A stretch of DNA of 64,000 nt, taken from RPQJ01 sp963754535 (lineage in GTDB: Bacteria > Pseudomonadota > Gammaproteobacteria > Steroidobacterales > Steroidobacteraceae). The notes below the pieces were generated by a model, which was not told the origin of the DNA, did not search any database, and worked only from the letters and a program-made list of their open reading frames with translations. Positions 19,252 through 27,467 of the stretch are shown here, piece after piece. Position 1 is the stretch's first letter; the number at the start of each line of letters is the position of its first letter. The position numbers and the translations under genes were made by a program. The stretch is taken from positions 1-64,000 of the forward strand of contig CAVWGG010000016.1 of NCBI GenBank assembly GCA_963754535.1, read 5' to 3'.

Positions 19252-21444
19252 TTACAGGAAAGGCCTGGCGCGCTCGATCAGTTCGTCGAGACCCGGCTCG
19301 TCCGGATTCCACGGTTTGCCGGGGTGTATGACCGAGACCTGGCAACTCTCGGCTGCCTCGACCAGTTGCCGGTAACTGCCTGCCTTCAGGTCGGCGATAT
19401 AGGCCTGCTTGTTCTGGTCGTAGGCGAACATCTTCGGGCTGGCGAGCGTGCATTCATTGCAACTCGAGCAGCGCAGGGTCTCGATGTACGCCGTGTCGGG
19501 ATCTGGTGCGGCCTCAATTTCCGCCGCAGCCGTGACTGCAGTCGCCGCGGCCATCGGCGGCTGAGCGGCCGGGGCCGCCGGTGTGTCGGCAGGCGCAAGT
19601 GCGCCCGCTTCGGCGGCACGCTGTTGCTCCCAGAGCGCCCTCTCGCGCGCGAGCAGCGCCTCGGCGCGTGAATCATGAATGCCACCGAGTTCCTGGAGCC
19701 GATGCCAGGCTTCGCGACAACGCAGGGAGGCACGCATCATCTTTTCGTCGACGACGACCCGGCACAGCAGGTCCGCATCGTCGACCGCAAGGACGCAGGG
19801 CAGCCTGGTCGCAGCGTCGGCCGGCGGAGAATCCAGCCACTGCCGGGCGTCAACCAGGCCTTCGCCCCACTGGGCGCGCGGCACGACTGAAAAATGCTGG
19901 CTGTGGCGGCGGTCGGCCAGCAGGAAATCGGCGAACGTGAATGCCACTTCCTCCGTCACGGCCTGCAGGTCCTGGTCCGCGTAGGTCAGGGACTCGAGCG
20001 GCCAGTCCACGTCCGGTTGCGGATTGTTTTCGAGCGAGAAGCGGGTGGCCGTGTCCGAGCCCCTGCGCGGGTCGTAGCTGAACGCAGGGAAGGCCCGGGA
20101 CTGCATGGCCGCGGCCGACGCGAGAAAGCCGGGCAAGGCGCTCTCGCCGTCCGCCGGCGCGTAGACGCTGAAGAGCGCCGGGCCTGCGTGGTGCAGGCCC
20201 CGCTGGATGGCGTCGCGCATCTGCAGGAGGTTGGACGCCGTGCTCTGCAATACGAACGCATCGCCGAATGTCATTGCCATGGCCGCCAGTTGACTGCCGC
20301 GCATGCCGAACGAAAAGCGACCCTGGCCCGGCGCCGCCTCTTCCAGCAGGTCCTGGACCTCGAGCAGCACCTTTACCGGCATGCCTGACGACAACGCATT
20401 GCCGAGGTCGGCCTGCACGCCGGGTGCGTCGCTGTGGAGCGTCACCAGGTAATCCGGGAAGAACTGCAGTTCCGCCGCGGTGAAGTCCTGGCTTTGCATG
20501 TGGTCGAAGATCAGGCCGTGCACCTGCTCGTCGAACTGTCCTTCGACTTCAAGTTCCGCCAGGTCCAGCGCCTTCAACAACGACAGCATGCCGGGCAGGC
20601 GGCTGCGGTAGGAGTCCAGCGCCGCCGCCATGTCGTCGAATGCGAAGCCACTGATGTCCGCTTCCCGTGCGCCCGGTTCGCCAGGCGCTGCGAAGAACGC
20701 CTGCTCGCGCAACACCCGCAGCGCCCACTCGATGCGTGCACGACGGGATGTGTCCAGGCCGCCTTGCCCTGCCGTGCCGGACAGCAGTTTCGACATCGCC
20801 GCGAAGTCGAACAAGGACTGGTGCGCGCCGCCGAAAGTCTGCTGCAGGTTCGCCGCCTGGAAGGCGACGGCCGATCGCGCAAAGTCTGCCCGGAGTATGG
20901 CCTCGAGTCGCATGACCAGCGCGTCGATGCGACTGCGTGCAGCCTGCGCCTTCTCGCGTTGCACCACGGCCCATGCATGCCGCAGGAACCGGGACGGCAA
21001 CCGGGAATCGCATCCGGCCAGTTCGCCATCGACGGCCAGTGCGTCGCGCACGGTCGTCAGTTCGCGCCGCGAGGCATCGTCGACGGCGGCGGCAGCGACG
21101 GCCCTGTCCCAGGCTTGCAGCAACGTGCCCGGCGCTCCTGCTGCGACCGCTTCCCGGATCAGGCGCTCCACATGCAGCGCGCGCTTGCGCATCGCCTCGC
21201 CCCGCGGGCCCTGCGGCGCCGCTGCTCGCAATGCGCCGTCCACGGCGGCGGTGAGGGAGACGACGTACTCGCCAGGTCCTGTCGCGAGCACGATGGGAAA
21301 ATCGTGACGAATCGACTCGAGATTGCGGTAACGGGCCAACAAGGCGGGTCGCAACCCTGCCGGCAACAGGTGTTGCGCCCCGGCATCGTCCGGCAGGCGG
21401 CCCGTGAGATGGAAGACGACCTGCGACCTGAGTTGACTGTCCAT
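19252..21444 (-). CDS. Ferredoxin-tailed protein with degenerate 2-oxoacid oxidoreductase-like region
   Basis: 730 residues starting MDSQLRSQVVFHLTGRLP at ATG 21444, two bases after the korB stop. Residues about 395-560 (RGSQLAAMAMTFGDAFVLQS, GPALFSVYAP, FPAFSYDPRRG, FSLENNPQPDVDWP) resemble the end of the TPP domain of pyruvate:ferredoxin oxidoreductases, but no GDGD TPP motif is seen. An Ala/Pro-rich linker leads to a C-terminal [4Fe-4S] ferredoxin domain with CSSCNEC and a later Cys in ESCQVS. The N-terminal half is unrecognised. It is the last gene of the nfnAB-korAB operon and is probably its electron-carrier or docking subunit (inference). Confidence 0.6.
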   Translation of the reverse strand: MDSQLRSQVVFHLTGRLPDDAGAQHLLPAGLRPALLARYRNLESIRHDFPIVLATGPGEYVVSLTAAVDGALRAAAPQGPRGEAMRKRALHVERLIREAVAAGAPGTLLQAWDRAVAAAAVDDASRRELTTVRDALAVDGELAGCDSRLPSRFLRHAWAVVQREKAQAARSRIDALVMRLEAILRADFARSAVAFQAANLQQTFGGAHQSLFDFAAMSKLLSGTAGQGGLDTSRRARIEWALRVLREQAFFAAPGEPGAREADISGFAFDDMAAALDSYRSRLPGMLSLLKALDLAELEVEGQFDEQVHGLIFDHMQSQDFTAAELQFFPDYLVTLHSDAPGVQADLGNALSSGMPVKVLLEVQDLLEEAAPGQGRFSFGMRGSQLAAMAMTFGDAFVLQSTASNLLQMRDAIQRGLHHAGPALFSVYAPADGESALPGFLASAAAMQSRAFPAFSYDPRRGSDTATRFSLENNPQPDVDWPLESLTYADQDLQAVTEEVAFTFADFLLADRRHSQHFSVVPRAQWGEGLVDARQWLDSPPADAATRLPCVLAVDDADLLCRVVVDEKMMRASLRCREAWHRLQELGGIHDSRAEALLARERALWEQQRAAEAGALAPADTPAAPAAQPPMAAATAVTAAAEIEAAPDPDTAYIETLRCSSCNECTLASPKMFAYDQNKQAYIADLKAGSYRQLVEAAESCQVSVIHPGKPWNPDEPGLDELIERARPFL

Positions 21445-21446
21445 GG

Positions 21447-22406
21447 TTACTGCGGCCAGACGGTGAATTTGTCGAACTCGCCCTCGAGTGCGCCGCGGAT
21501 TTCCGCCGCGGAACGCAACTTGCCCGCGCCTCGCAGGTCCTCGTAGCAAGGCACTTCCGGGTTGCGATAGAGGATCCCCACCGGGATCGGGTCCTCGGAC
21601 GACGCAATTTCGCGGGCACGGTTGATGTCGGCCGGATCGTGCGCAAGCTGGTTGCGATAGATCTTCTGCAGCGCCGGGCTGATGCGGATGCCGTCGTCAT
21701 GCGTGAGCATCTGCATGCGCTGCGGATCGTGCACCCACGGCTCGAACATGTTGCCGACGAATTCCGGGCAACGTTGCAGGATGCGCACGAACGAGAAGCC
21801 GCGATGCCGGTACGCGGCCGTCAGGATCTGGAACAGCGACTCGGGTATCCAGTCCACGGCCTGCGCCACGAACGAGACGTTCTGCACGCCCAGCGTGACC
21901 GTGAGCGGGCTCAGGGCATCGAGATAGGAGCCACGCGGAGTCGTGTTGCTCCTGGTCCCGATCGGCGACGTCGGTGAAGCCTGCTTCTTGGTCAGGCCAT
22001 AGATGTGGTTGTCGTGCAGCAGCACGGTGATGTTCATGTTGTAGCGGATCGCGTGGATCCAGTGCGCGGCCCCGATGCTGCAGCAATCGCCGTCGCCGGT
22101 ATTGACGAATACGTCCAGGTCGGGACGCGCGAGCTTGATGCCCTCGGCGATCGGCAGCGCGCGGCCGTGGATGCCGTGAAAGCCGTACGTGCGCATGTAG
22201 TGCGGCAGCCGGCTCGAGCATCCGATGCCGGAAACGAAGACGGTCTTTTCCGGTCGCAGGCCCTCGTCGCGGCACAGGCGCTGCATCGCCGCGAGGATCG
22301 CGTTGTCGCCGCAGCCCTTGCACCAGCGGGGCACGCCGCCCTGGTAGTCCTCGAGCGCGTGGCTCTCCTCGGCGAAATGGTGCAGGCACAGCGTGGCAGT
22401 GCTCAT
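21447..22406 (-). CDS. korB: 2-oxoacid:ferredoxin oxidoreductase beta subunit (KorB-like)
   Basis: 319 residues. RWCKGCGDNAILAAMQRL carries the start of the cluster-binding and TPP-binding region, GIGCSSRLPHYM and HGRALPIAEGIK are conserved, and NTGDGDCCSIG is the TPP/Mg motif. These subunits decarboxylate 2-oxoacids with ferredoxin as electron acceptor, or carboxylate in reverse. The sequence style is closest to 2-oxoglutarate synthase, but the substrate cannot be proven. Its start overlaps the korA stop (ATGA). Confidence 0.8.
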   Translation of the reverse strand: MSTATLCLHHFAEESHALEDYQGGVPRWCKGCGDNAILAAMQRLCRDEGLRPEKTVFVSGIGCSSRLPHYMRTYGFHGIHGRALPIAEGIKLARPDLDVFVNTGDGDCCSIGAAHWIHAIRYNMNITVLLHDNHIYGLTKKQASPTSPIGTRSNTTPRGSYLDALSPLTVTLGVQNVSFVAQAVDWIPESLFQILTAAYRHRGFSFVRILQRCPEFVGNMFEPWVHDPQRMQMLTHDDGIRISPALQKIYRNQLAHDPADINRAREIASSEDPIPVGILYRNPEVPCYEDLRGAGKLRSAAEIRGALEGEFDKFTVWPQ

Positions 22407-24328
22407 CGCGAAGTCTCCAGGCGTGTCAGGCGTCCCCGCAGCGCGGCGTAGACGGTTCCCGGCTTGATCGGCCGGCCGCGCACTTCGGTCCAGCAGTCGA
22501 CGTCGACGAGATAACGCGACCGCAGCAACATCGCGAGCGCGGAGTAGCGACGATTGGACTCGTCGATCAGCGGGTCGTCCGGATCGTCTGCCCAGTTGCC
22601 CTCGACGGTGATCACCTTGCGGAACCCCCGCAGGATTTCACCGATTCCGGGCTGCATCGGCTGCAGGAACGCCAGGTGCGTGGACGAGACGCGGTGACCC
22701 TCGCCGCGCAACCGCGCCACGGCTTCCTCGATGGCGCCCCTGGTGCCGCCCCAGCCGACGACGAGCAGCTCGCCCTCACGCTCGCCGAACACCGGGGGCG
22801 GCGTGAGCATCTTCTGCAGCGTCGCGAGCTTCATGCTGCGCGCGTGCATCCCCTGCTCGTTGATCTCCGGGTCGTAGGCCACACGGCTGTTGCGATCGTG
22901 CGCGAGTCCGGTCAGCGTGTGCATGCCGTTCGGCTGCCCCGGGACGAAGCGCCGGCTGAGGCCGGTGACCGGATCCCAGTCGTAAGGCTTCATGCCCTCC
23001 GGCACCGGATTCTGGTCGACCGGCGGCGCGAGCCACTCGGTGGAGAATTGCGGACGCGGAAACGGCTGCTGCGCCGTCGCGAGGCTGGCATCCGACAGCA
23101 CGACGACGACCATGTTGAAGGTCTCGGCGAGGCGTCGCGCCGTGATCATCGAATAGAAGCAGTCCTCGATCGTGCCTGGCGCCATGACGACCTTGGGCGC
23201 GTCGCCGTGACTGCCGAACATGACCGTGAGCAGGTCGCCCTGCTCGACTTTCGTCGGCTGTCCCGTGCTCGGGCCCCCGCGCTGGACGTTCACGACGACC
23301 AGCGGGATTTCGGCCATGACGGCGAGGCCGAGTCCTTCCTGCTTCAGCGAATAGCCTGGCCCGGACGTGATCGTCACGGCGACCTTGCCCGTGTAGGAGG
23401 CGCCAATGGCGAAGGCGCACGCCGCGATCTCGTCCTCGGCCTGGTGCACGATGCCGCCCGCGCGTTCGAACACGTCGCTGAGGTAGTGCGAAGCCGACGT
23501 CGCCGGCGTGATGGGGTACATCGCGCAGATGTCCATGCCCGAGGCAAGCACGCCGAGTGCGATGGCCGTGTTGCCGTTGATGACGAGCTGCGGCGCCGTC
23601 GACTTGACCGCCGGCACCCGGTATTTGAAATCGAGATTCGACTCGGCCCATTGCCAGCCGGCTTCGAGCAAGGCCACGTTCGACGCGATGACCTTCGCAT
23701 CCTTCTTGCCGAAGATGAACGCAATCTGGTCACGTGCAAGAGCCATGTCGAGGCTGTAGACGTTGCACAGCATCCCGAGCACGAACATGTTCTTGCCCTT
23801 GCGCGGGTCGGCGACGAGCGTGCGGCACTCCGTCTCCATCGGCACTTCGTAAACCCTGTAACCCTCGGCAACGAGCCGGTCGCGGGTTTCCGCGTACTGG
23901 GCGGCTATCTTCGCGTCGTCGTGCTTCGCCCACATGTTCTCGAGCAGCACGATGCAGCCGGGCTTGAGTTCACCGGCGTTGACCCGCCCCAGCAGCACCT
24001 GCTCGTTGAACGCGACCGCGACATCGACCTCGTCGCCGCCGTTCGAGACCTGGTGCGAGCCGATCCGGATCCGGTTGCCGCTCGCTCCAGCGACGCTGCG
24101 CGCAGGAGGCTGGATTTCCGCCGGGATGATCTCCACGGTCCACACGCCGTTACCCATGCGCGCGGCAATCGAGCCGAACGACTGGCCGCATTTCTGCGCG
24201 CCTTCGCCCGAGTCGCTCATGATCTCGATCACGTGCTGATCGAGCGTCTGCAGGTGCTTGGAGACGGTCGCGGCCGATCCCGTTCGGGCGGCATTGGCTC
24301 GCGCGGGCAGGGGCGTCACTGCATTCAT
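22403..24328 (-). CDS. korA: 2-oxoacid:ferredoxin oxidoreductase alpha subunit (gamma-alpha fusion, KorA-like)
   Basis: 641 residues from ATG 24328. Residues about 30-215 form the gamma domain (SDSGEGAQKCGQSFGSIAARMG, DEVDVAVAFNEQVL). The alpha domain holds MYPITPATSASHYLSDVF, QAEDEIAACAFAIGASYTGK and TSGPGYSLKQEGLGLAVMAE, all typical of KorA/PorA. The C-terminal part carries VVGWGGTRGAIEEA. With KorB it forms the TPP enzyme. The preceding gene nfnB ends eight bases upstream. Confidence 0.82.
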   Translation of the reverse strand: MNAVTPLPARANAARTGSAATVSKHLQTLDQHVIEIMSDSGEGAQKCGQSFGSIAARMGNGVWTVEIIPAEIQPPARSVAGASGNRIRIGSHQVSNGGDEVDVAVAFNEQVLLGRVNAGELKPGCIVLLENMWAKHDDAKIAAQYAETRDRLVAEGYRVYEVPMETECRTLVADPRKGKNMFVLGMLCNVYSLDMALARDQIAFIFGKKDAKVIASNVALLEAGWQWAESNLDFKYRVPAVKSTAPQLVINGNTAIALGVLASGMDICAMYPITPATSASHYLSDVFERAGGIVHQAEDEIAACAFAIGASYTGKVAVTITSGPGYSLKQEGLGLAVMAEIPLVVVNVQRGGPSTGQPTKVEQGDLLTVMFGSHGDAPKVVMAPGTIEDCFYSMITARRLAETFNMVVVVLSDASLATAQQPFPRPQFSTEWLAPPVDQNPVPEGMKPYDWDPVTGLSRRFVPGQPNGMHTLTGLAHDRNSRVAYDPEINEQGMHARSMKLATLQKMLTPPPVFGEREGELLVVGWGGTRGAIEEAVARLRGEGHRVSSTHLAFLQPMQPGIGEILRGFRKVITVEGNWADDPDDPLIDESNRRYSALAMLLRSRYLVDVDCWTEVRGRPIKPGTVYAALRGRLTRLETSR

Positions 24329-24335
24329 GGTCAAT

Positions 24336-25859
24336 TCACCTTGGCATGCGGATGCGGGCAAAGCCGCTCTCCGCACGATCGATGCCAAACATCCGGGAGT
24401 CGGGCTCCGCTGCGGCATCGCAATACACATGGTCCGTGTCGCGCAGGCCCAGGAACGCTTTCATTGCACGGGCGGCGCGCCGCCCGGCGCCCATGGCTTC
24501 GATGACGGTGGCGGCGCCCGTCACGATGTCGCCGCCGGCAAAGACCCCGGGAATCGACGTGGCGAGGTTCGCATCCGTGGCGATGTAGCCGCGCTTGTCG
24601 AGCTTCAATTTCGACGTCTGGCCGATGATCGGATTGGCGTTGGTGCCGATCGCATAGACCACCATGTCGGCCTCGATCTCGAATTCGCTGCCGGCTTCGG
24701 GGACGGGACGGCGCCGCCCGGAGGCGTCCGGTTCGCCGAGCGTCATGCGAATGCACCGCACGGCGCGGACGTTGCGCTTGCCGTCGTCCAGCAGTTCGAC
24801 GGGGCTCGCGAGCCAATGAAATTCGATCCCTTCCTCTTCCGCGTGGTGGAGTTCCTCGGCACGGGCAGGAGCCTCGGCGCGGCTGCGCCGGTACAGGCAG
24901 CGGACGCTCTCGGCACCGAGACGGCGGCTGACGCGCAGCGCATCCATGGCCGTATTGCCCGCACCGATGACGACCACGCGCCTGCCCGGCTGCAAGGGCG
25001 TGTCGTAGTCCGGAAACTCCCGTGCATGCATGAGGTTGCAGCGCGTCAGCAGCTCGTTGGCCGAGAGCACGCCGTTGAGGGACTCCCCGGGAATCCCCAT
25101 GAAACTCGGGTAGCCCGCGCCGGTGCCGACGAACACCGCATGGAATCCCATCTCTTCGACCATCTGCTCGATCGTGAAGAGCCGGCCGACGAGCGTGTTG
25201 CACTCGAAGCGGATGCCGAGCGCCTCGAGCTTCGCAATCTCTGCATCGACCACCTTGTTCGGCAGCCGGAAATCGGGAATGCCGTACTTCAGCACGCCGC
25301 CCGGCTCATGGAAGGCCTCGAACACCGTCACCTCGCAGCCCGCCTTGGCCATGTCCGCCGCGCAGGCCATGCCCGCGGGGCCGGAACCGACGATGCCGAC
25401 CTTGAAGCCACTGGGCTGGATGTACGGCACGTTGGACCAGCGTTCGCGGATCGCCATGTCGCCGACCCAGCGTTCCAGCCGCCCGATGGCTACTGGCTCG
25501 AGGGTGTCGCCGACCGTGCAGGATCCCTCGCACTGAGTTTCCTGCGGGCACACGCGTCCGCACACGGCCGGCAACAGGTTCGTCGCGGTGATGACGTCGT
25601 ACGCGCCGCGATAGTCGCGGGCCGTGATGCGCTGGATGAAGTCGGGAATCGCAATGCCCACGGGGCATCCCGCGACGCAGGGTTGCTCGGGGCACATCAG
25701 GCAGCGTTCCGCCTCCAGTTGTGCGTCCTCGATCAGGTAACCCAGGTTGACCTCGTCGAAATTGCAGGCGCGCTCGGCTGGATCCTGTTCGTGGGCAGGC
25801 GTGCGCGCCTGCGGGATCATCCGTATCGTCTTTTTCTTCGGCCTCGCATCGTCTGGCAT
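24336..25859 (-). CDS. nfnB: NfnB/SfrB-like NADPH oxidoreductase (GltD family)
   Basis: 507 residues. The N-terminal domain contains two [4Fe-4S] motifs (CLMCPEQPCVAGCPVGI and CGRVCPQETQCEGSC). An FAD-binding site follows (GIVGSGPAGMACAADMA), then an NADPH-binding site (VVVIGAGNTAMDALR) and a C-terminal FAD segment (GVFAGGDIVTGAATVIEAMG). This is the GltD-like fold shared by glutamate synthase small chain, SfrB and NfnB. The adjacent NfnA-like partner favours an NADH-dependent ferredoxin:NADP oxidoreductase over glutamate synthase. It lies seven bases after nfnA. Confidence 0.8.
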   Translation of the reverse strand: MPDDARPKKKTIRMIPQARTPAHEQDPAERACNFDEVNLGYLIEDAQLEAERCLMCPEQPCVAGCPVGIAIPDFIQRITARDYRGAYDVITATNLLPAVCGRVCPQETQCEGSCTVGDTLEPVAIGRLERWVGDMAIRERWSNVPYIQPSGFKVGIVGSGPAGMACAADMAKAGCEVTVFEAFHEPGGVLKYGIPDFRLPNKVVDAEIAKLEALGIRFECNTLVGRLFTIEQMVEEMGFHAVFVGTGAGYPSFMGIPGESLNGVLSANELLTRCNLMHAREFPDYDTPLQPGRRVVVIGAGNTAMDALRVSRRLGAESVRCLYRRSRAEAPARAEELHHAEEEGIEFHWLASPVELLDDGKRNVRAVRCIRMTLGEPDASGRRRPVPEAGSEFEIEADMVVYAIGTNANPIIGQTSKLKLDKRGYIATDANLATSIPGVFAGGDIVTGAATVIEAMGAGRRAARAMKAFLGLRDTDHVYCDAAAEPDSRMFGIDRAESGFARIRMPR

Positions 25860-25866
25860 GGCAGCG

Positions 25867-26757
25867 TCACTCCGCTACGACCGGCTGTGCCGCGATGTTG
25901 CGCATGCGGCAGTTCTCGTCAAAGCGCTCGGCTGCGGCGCGTTCCGTAGCGCGGTAACGCTGCAGGCGAAACATGAGGTCGTCGAAGTCCACCAGGTGAC
26001 CATCGAAGTCGGGACCGTCGACGCAGGCGAACTTCACCGTGTCGCCGACCTTCACGCGACATCCGCCGCACATGCCCGTGCCGTCCACCATCACCGGATT
26101 CAGGCTGACGATCGTGCGGATGCCCTTGGCGCGAGTGGCTTCGGCACACCCCTTCATCATCACGGGCGGGCCGATGGCCACGCACTCGTCGATGTCCGGG
26201 TGGTGCGAGATCGCCAGCCGGATGCCTTCGGTGACCAGGCCCTTGATGCCCGCGGAACCATCGTCGGTGCAGACGATGAGCTCGTCGCACGTGGCGCGAA
26301 ACTTGTCTTCCCAGAACATCAGGTCGCGATTGCGGAACCCGAGGATGCCGATCACATAGGCGCCGCTCTCCTTGTAGCCTCGCGCCTGCGGGTAAACGGG
26401 CGCGACTCCGAGGCCGCCGCCCACGCACAGGACCTTCCGTGCCTGGCCGATGTGACTCGGAACGCCCATTGGACCGACGAGAGCGACGAGGCGGGTCCCG
26501 ACGCGGCAGTCGCGCTGCATTTCGCGCGTCGTCTTGCCGACCGCCTGGATGACCAGCGTGACGGTGCCGCGCTCGCGATCGTAATCGGCGATCGTCAGCG
26601 GTATGCGCTCACCGTGCTCGCTCGCCATGACGATGACGAACTGCCCGGGTCGGGCCGCCCTGGCCAGCTGCGGATGCTGGATCTCGAGCAGGAACGTGAC
26701 GTCAGAGAAGTCCTGTCGGGTTACAACCTCGTACCCGGCAGTTGGTGCCTGGTCCAT
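25867..26757 (-). CDS. nfnA: NfnA/SfrA-like ferredoxin-NAD(P) reductase subunit
   Basis: 296 residues. An FAD-binding barrel (residues 10-95, RPGQFVIVMASEHGERIPLTI) precedes an NAD-binding domain (VLCVGGGLGVAPVYPQARG). The C-terminal [2Fe-2S] motif is GTGMCGGCRVKVG with FACVDGPDF. With NfnB it forms the flavin-based electron-bifurcating transhydrogenase of anaerobes, or a simpler ferredoxin-linked variant. First gene of the five-gene operon. The 227 bp to yajQ must hold its promoter and the divergent one. Confidence 0.8.
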   Translation of the reverse strand: MDQAPTAGYEVVTRQDFSDVTFLLEIQHPQLARAARPGQFVIVMASEHGERIPLTIADYDRERGTVTLVIQAVGKTTREMQRDCRVGTRLVALVGPMGVPSHIGQARKVLCVGGGLGVAPVYPQARGYKESGAYVIGILGFRNRDLMFWEDKFRATCDELIVCTDDGSAGIKGLVTEGIRLAISHHPDIDECVAIGPPVMMKGCAEATRAKGIRTIVSLNPVMVDGTGMCGGCRVKVGDTVKFACVDGPDFDGHLVDFDDLMFRLQRYRATERAAAERFDENCRMRNIAAQPVVAE

Positions 26758-26984
26758 CTTCTTCCCCCTGTGCTGCAGCGTTTTTGCCCGAAGCCTGCAG
26801 TGCCGGCAATCAGGGTAATTGCCGATTCAGGCACGCGGTGACGCAGCGATACGCGCCGTGATGACCGGAACCTGACCACGAATGCTGGCGGCACCAGCCG
26901 GGGCCTGCGCGGAGGAGCGTGGCTTCGCAAGAGAGCCTGCCGCGCGTTAGGCTTGCGGTCCGTTTCAACGCCCCGAGCCCACCC

Positions 26985-27467
26985 ATGCCCTCGTTCGACA
27001 TCGTGTCCGAGCTCCCCATGAACGAAGTGACGAATGCCGTGGACCAGGCCTCGCGCGAGGTTGGTCAGCGCTTCGACTTCAAGGGAACGAATGCCAAGTT
27101 TGAATTGAAAGATCACGTCATAACGCTTTCAGCGCCGGCGGACTTTCAACTAAAGCAAATGATTGAAATCCTCAAGCTGAAGCTCGCCAAGCGCACGATC
27201 GACGTGGCCTGCCTGAAGATTGACGAGCCGGTGATCACGGGCCAGACGGCGAAGCAGGTCGTTACGCTGCGCGAGGGGATCGAGACCGAGCTCGGCAAGA
27301 AAATCCAGCGCCAGATCAAGGATTCGAAGCTCAAGGTGCAGGCGGCGCTGCAGGACAAGCAGGTGCGCGTGACCGGCAAGAGCCGCGACGACCTGCAGGA
27401 TGCGATCGCGCTGATCAGGAAGGGCGAGTACGAACTGCCGCTGCAGTTCACCAACTTCAGGGACTGA
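26985..27467 (+). CDS. yajQ: YajQ family cyclic-di-GMP-binding protein
   Basis: 160 residues from ATG 26985 (MPSFDIVSELPMNEVTNAVDQ), with RFDFKGTNAKFEL and RVTGKSRDDLQDAIALIR typical of the family, and LPLQFTNFRD as the canonical C-terminus. YajQ proteins are nucleotide-binding; the Xanthomonas homologue binds c-di-GMP and modulates a LysR regulator. The last 11 bases overlap the convergent lipoprotein gene. Confidence 0.92.
   Translation: MPSFDIVSELPMNEVTNAVDQASREVGQRFDFKGTNAKFELKDHVITLSAPADFQLKQMIEILKLKLAKRTIDVACLKIDEPVITGQTAKQVVTLREGIETELGKKIQRQIKDSKLKVQAALQDKQVRVTGKSRDDLQDAIALIRKGEYELPLQFTNFRD

Noticed and set aside
19252..21444. Second complete pyruvate:ferredoxin oxidoreductase
   Set aside because: Similarity is limited to one segment and no TPP GDGD motif or gamma/alpha domains are present.
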